Origin: Proteobacteria bacterium UBA664
Lineage (GTDB): Bacteria; Pseudomonadota; Gammaproteobacteria; UBA7966
Reading direction: 5' to 3'
Length of the DNA: 13,860 nucleotides
Assembly (NCBI GenBank): GCA_002299125.1
Contig: DBNU01000042.1
Coordinates: 1 to 13,860 of the forward strand
In this document: in pieces, positions 13,411 to 13,860 of the stretch
Position numbering within the stretch: position 1 is the first letter of the stretch
Layout: each line of letters starts with the position of its first letter
Translations under genes and position numbers: made by a program
The notes under the pieces: model-generated
What the model saw: only the letters and a program-made list of their open reading frames with translations
What the model was told of the DNA's origin: nothing
Database searches by the model: none

Positions 13411-13860
13411 GATGCAGCTTTCTTTTGGTGATGCCGAGGATCTTGGGGGCCGCAGGCGCACGCGGCGTGAAGTGTTTCTGGCCGAGGTGGAGCAGGTGGT
13501 GCCGTGGAAGGCGCTGCTGGCGCTGATCGATCCGCACTACCCGAAGCTGGGCCGGCCGGGCCGGCAGCCGTATGCCTTGGCGACGATGCTGCGCATCCAC
13601 TTCCTGCAGCAGTGGTACGCGCTGTCCGATCCGGCGATGGAGGAGTCGTTGGTCGACACGCCGGTGATGCAGCGCTTTGCCCAGATCGGCGGCATGGACG
13701 ACATTCCAGACGAGACGACGATCTTGAACTTCCGCCGTCTACTGGAAACGCACGGTCTGTCCGCGAAGCTGTTCGCCCAGGTGAATGCGCACCTTCAGCG
13801 CAAGGGCCTGAGCTTGCGCTCAGGCACGATCGTCGATGCGGCGAGCGCGATCCGGAGATG
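13411..13860 (+). pseudogene. IS5-family transposase, 5' part, cut by window end
   Basis: Starts at ATG 13411 (MQLSFGDAEDLGGRRRTRRE). The order VPWKALLALIDPHYPKLGRP, QPYALATMLRIHFLQQWYAL, SDPAMEESLVDTPVMQRFA, IPDETTILNFRRLLE and LFAQVNAHLQRKGLSLRSGT is the standard IS5-group N-terminus, which the other IS5 copy in this window lacks. After GTIVDA (first catalytic Asp, 13835-13837) the next bases read SAIRR in frame, but in the neighbouring frame they read GERDPEM, a motif that normally follows about 13 residues later. About 40 bases therefore seem to be deleted. A weak GGGTGAG precedes the ATG. Its natural upstream leader is split by the IS1595 element. Confidence 0.85.

Overview
The window reads as a high-GC proteobacterial accessory region, probably a genomic island or plasmid segment. 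About 8.6 kb (545-9143) is a minus-strand cluster for a periplasmic quinoprotein amine dehydrogenase of the TTQ (tryptophan tryptophylquinone) type. It is flanked on both sides by insertion-sequence debris. The species cannot be named from the sequence.

Amine dehydrogenase cluster, read from high to low coordinates: mauF-like membrane protein (8274-9143), large subunit mauB/aauB (6981-8210), mauE (6353-6904), mauD (5667-6329) and TTQ small subunit mauA/aauA (5092-5631). This is the classical F-B-E-D-A order. Next come a short unrecognised CDS (4402-4878) and an unrecognised 314-residue protein in the place mauJ would take (3325-4269). The cluster ends with three c-type cytochrome genes: a monoheme cytochrome (2781-3290), a membrane-anchored seven-heme cytochrome (1585-2700) and a diheme cytochrome c peroxidase-type protein (545-1588). 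The last two overlap by ATGA. All genes point the same way with short gaps, so they probably form one or a few transcripts. Inferred joint role: the large and TTQ small subunits oxidise a primary amine in the periplasm; MauE, MauD and MauF handle cysteine chemistry, folding and maturation of the disulfide-rich small subunit; electrons leave through c-type hemes. No amicyanin (mauC), canonical mauG or mauL/M/N is visible. The diheme protein sits where mauG would be but looks like a true peroxidase.

Downstream edge (1-544): a frame-broken remnant of an ISKra4-type transposase touches the end of the peroxidase gene, with an 18-bp tandem duplication beyond it.

Upstream side (9144-13860): a short gene tail lies just before mauF, followed by IS wreckage. 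There is a 5'-truncated, frameshifted IS5-family transposase (minus); unassigned sequence; an IS3-family element with both inverted repeats, an intact orfA, an A-tract frameshift site and a gutted orfB; a decayed ISL3-family transposase (minus); and a nested pair in which a complete IS1595-family element, with 23-bp inverted repeats and an exact 8-bp target duplication, sits in the leader of a second IS5-family element. That IS5 copy runs off the window and seems to carry its own internal deletion. None of the five transposase loci upstream looks fully functional as written.
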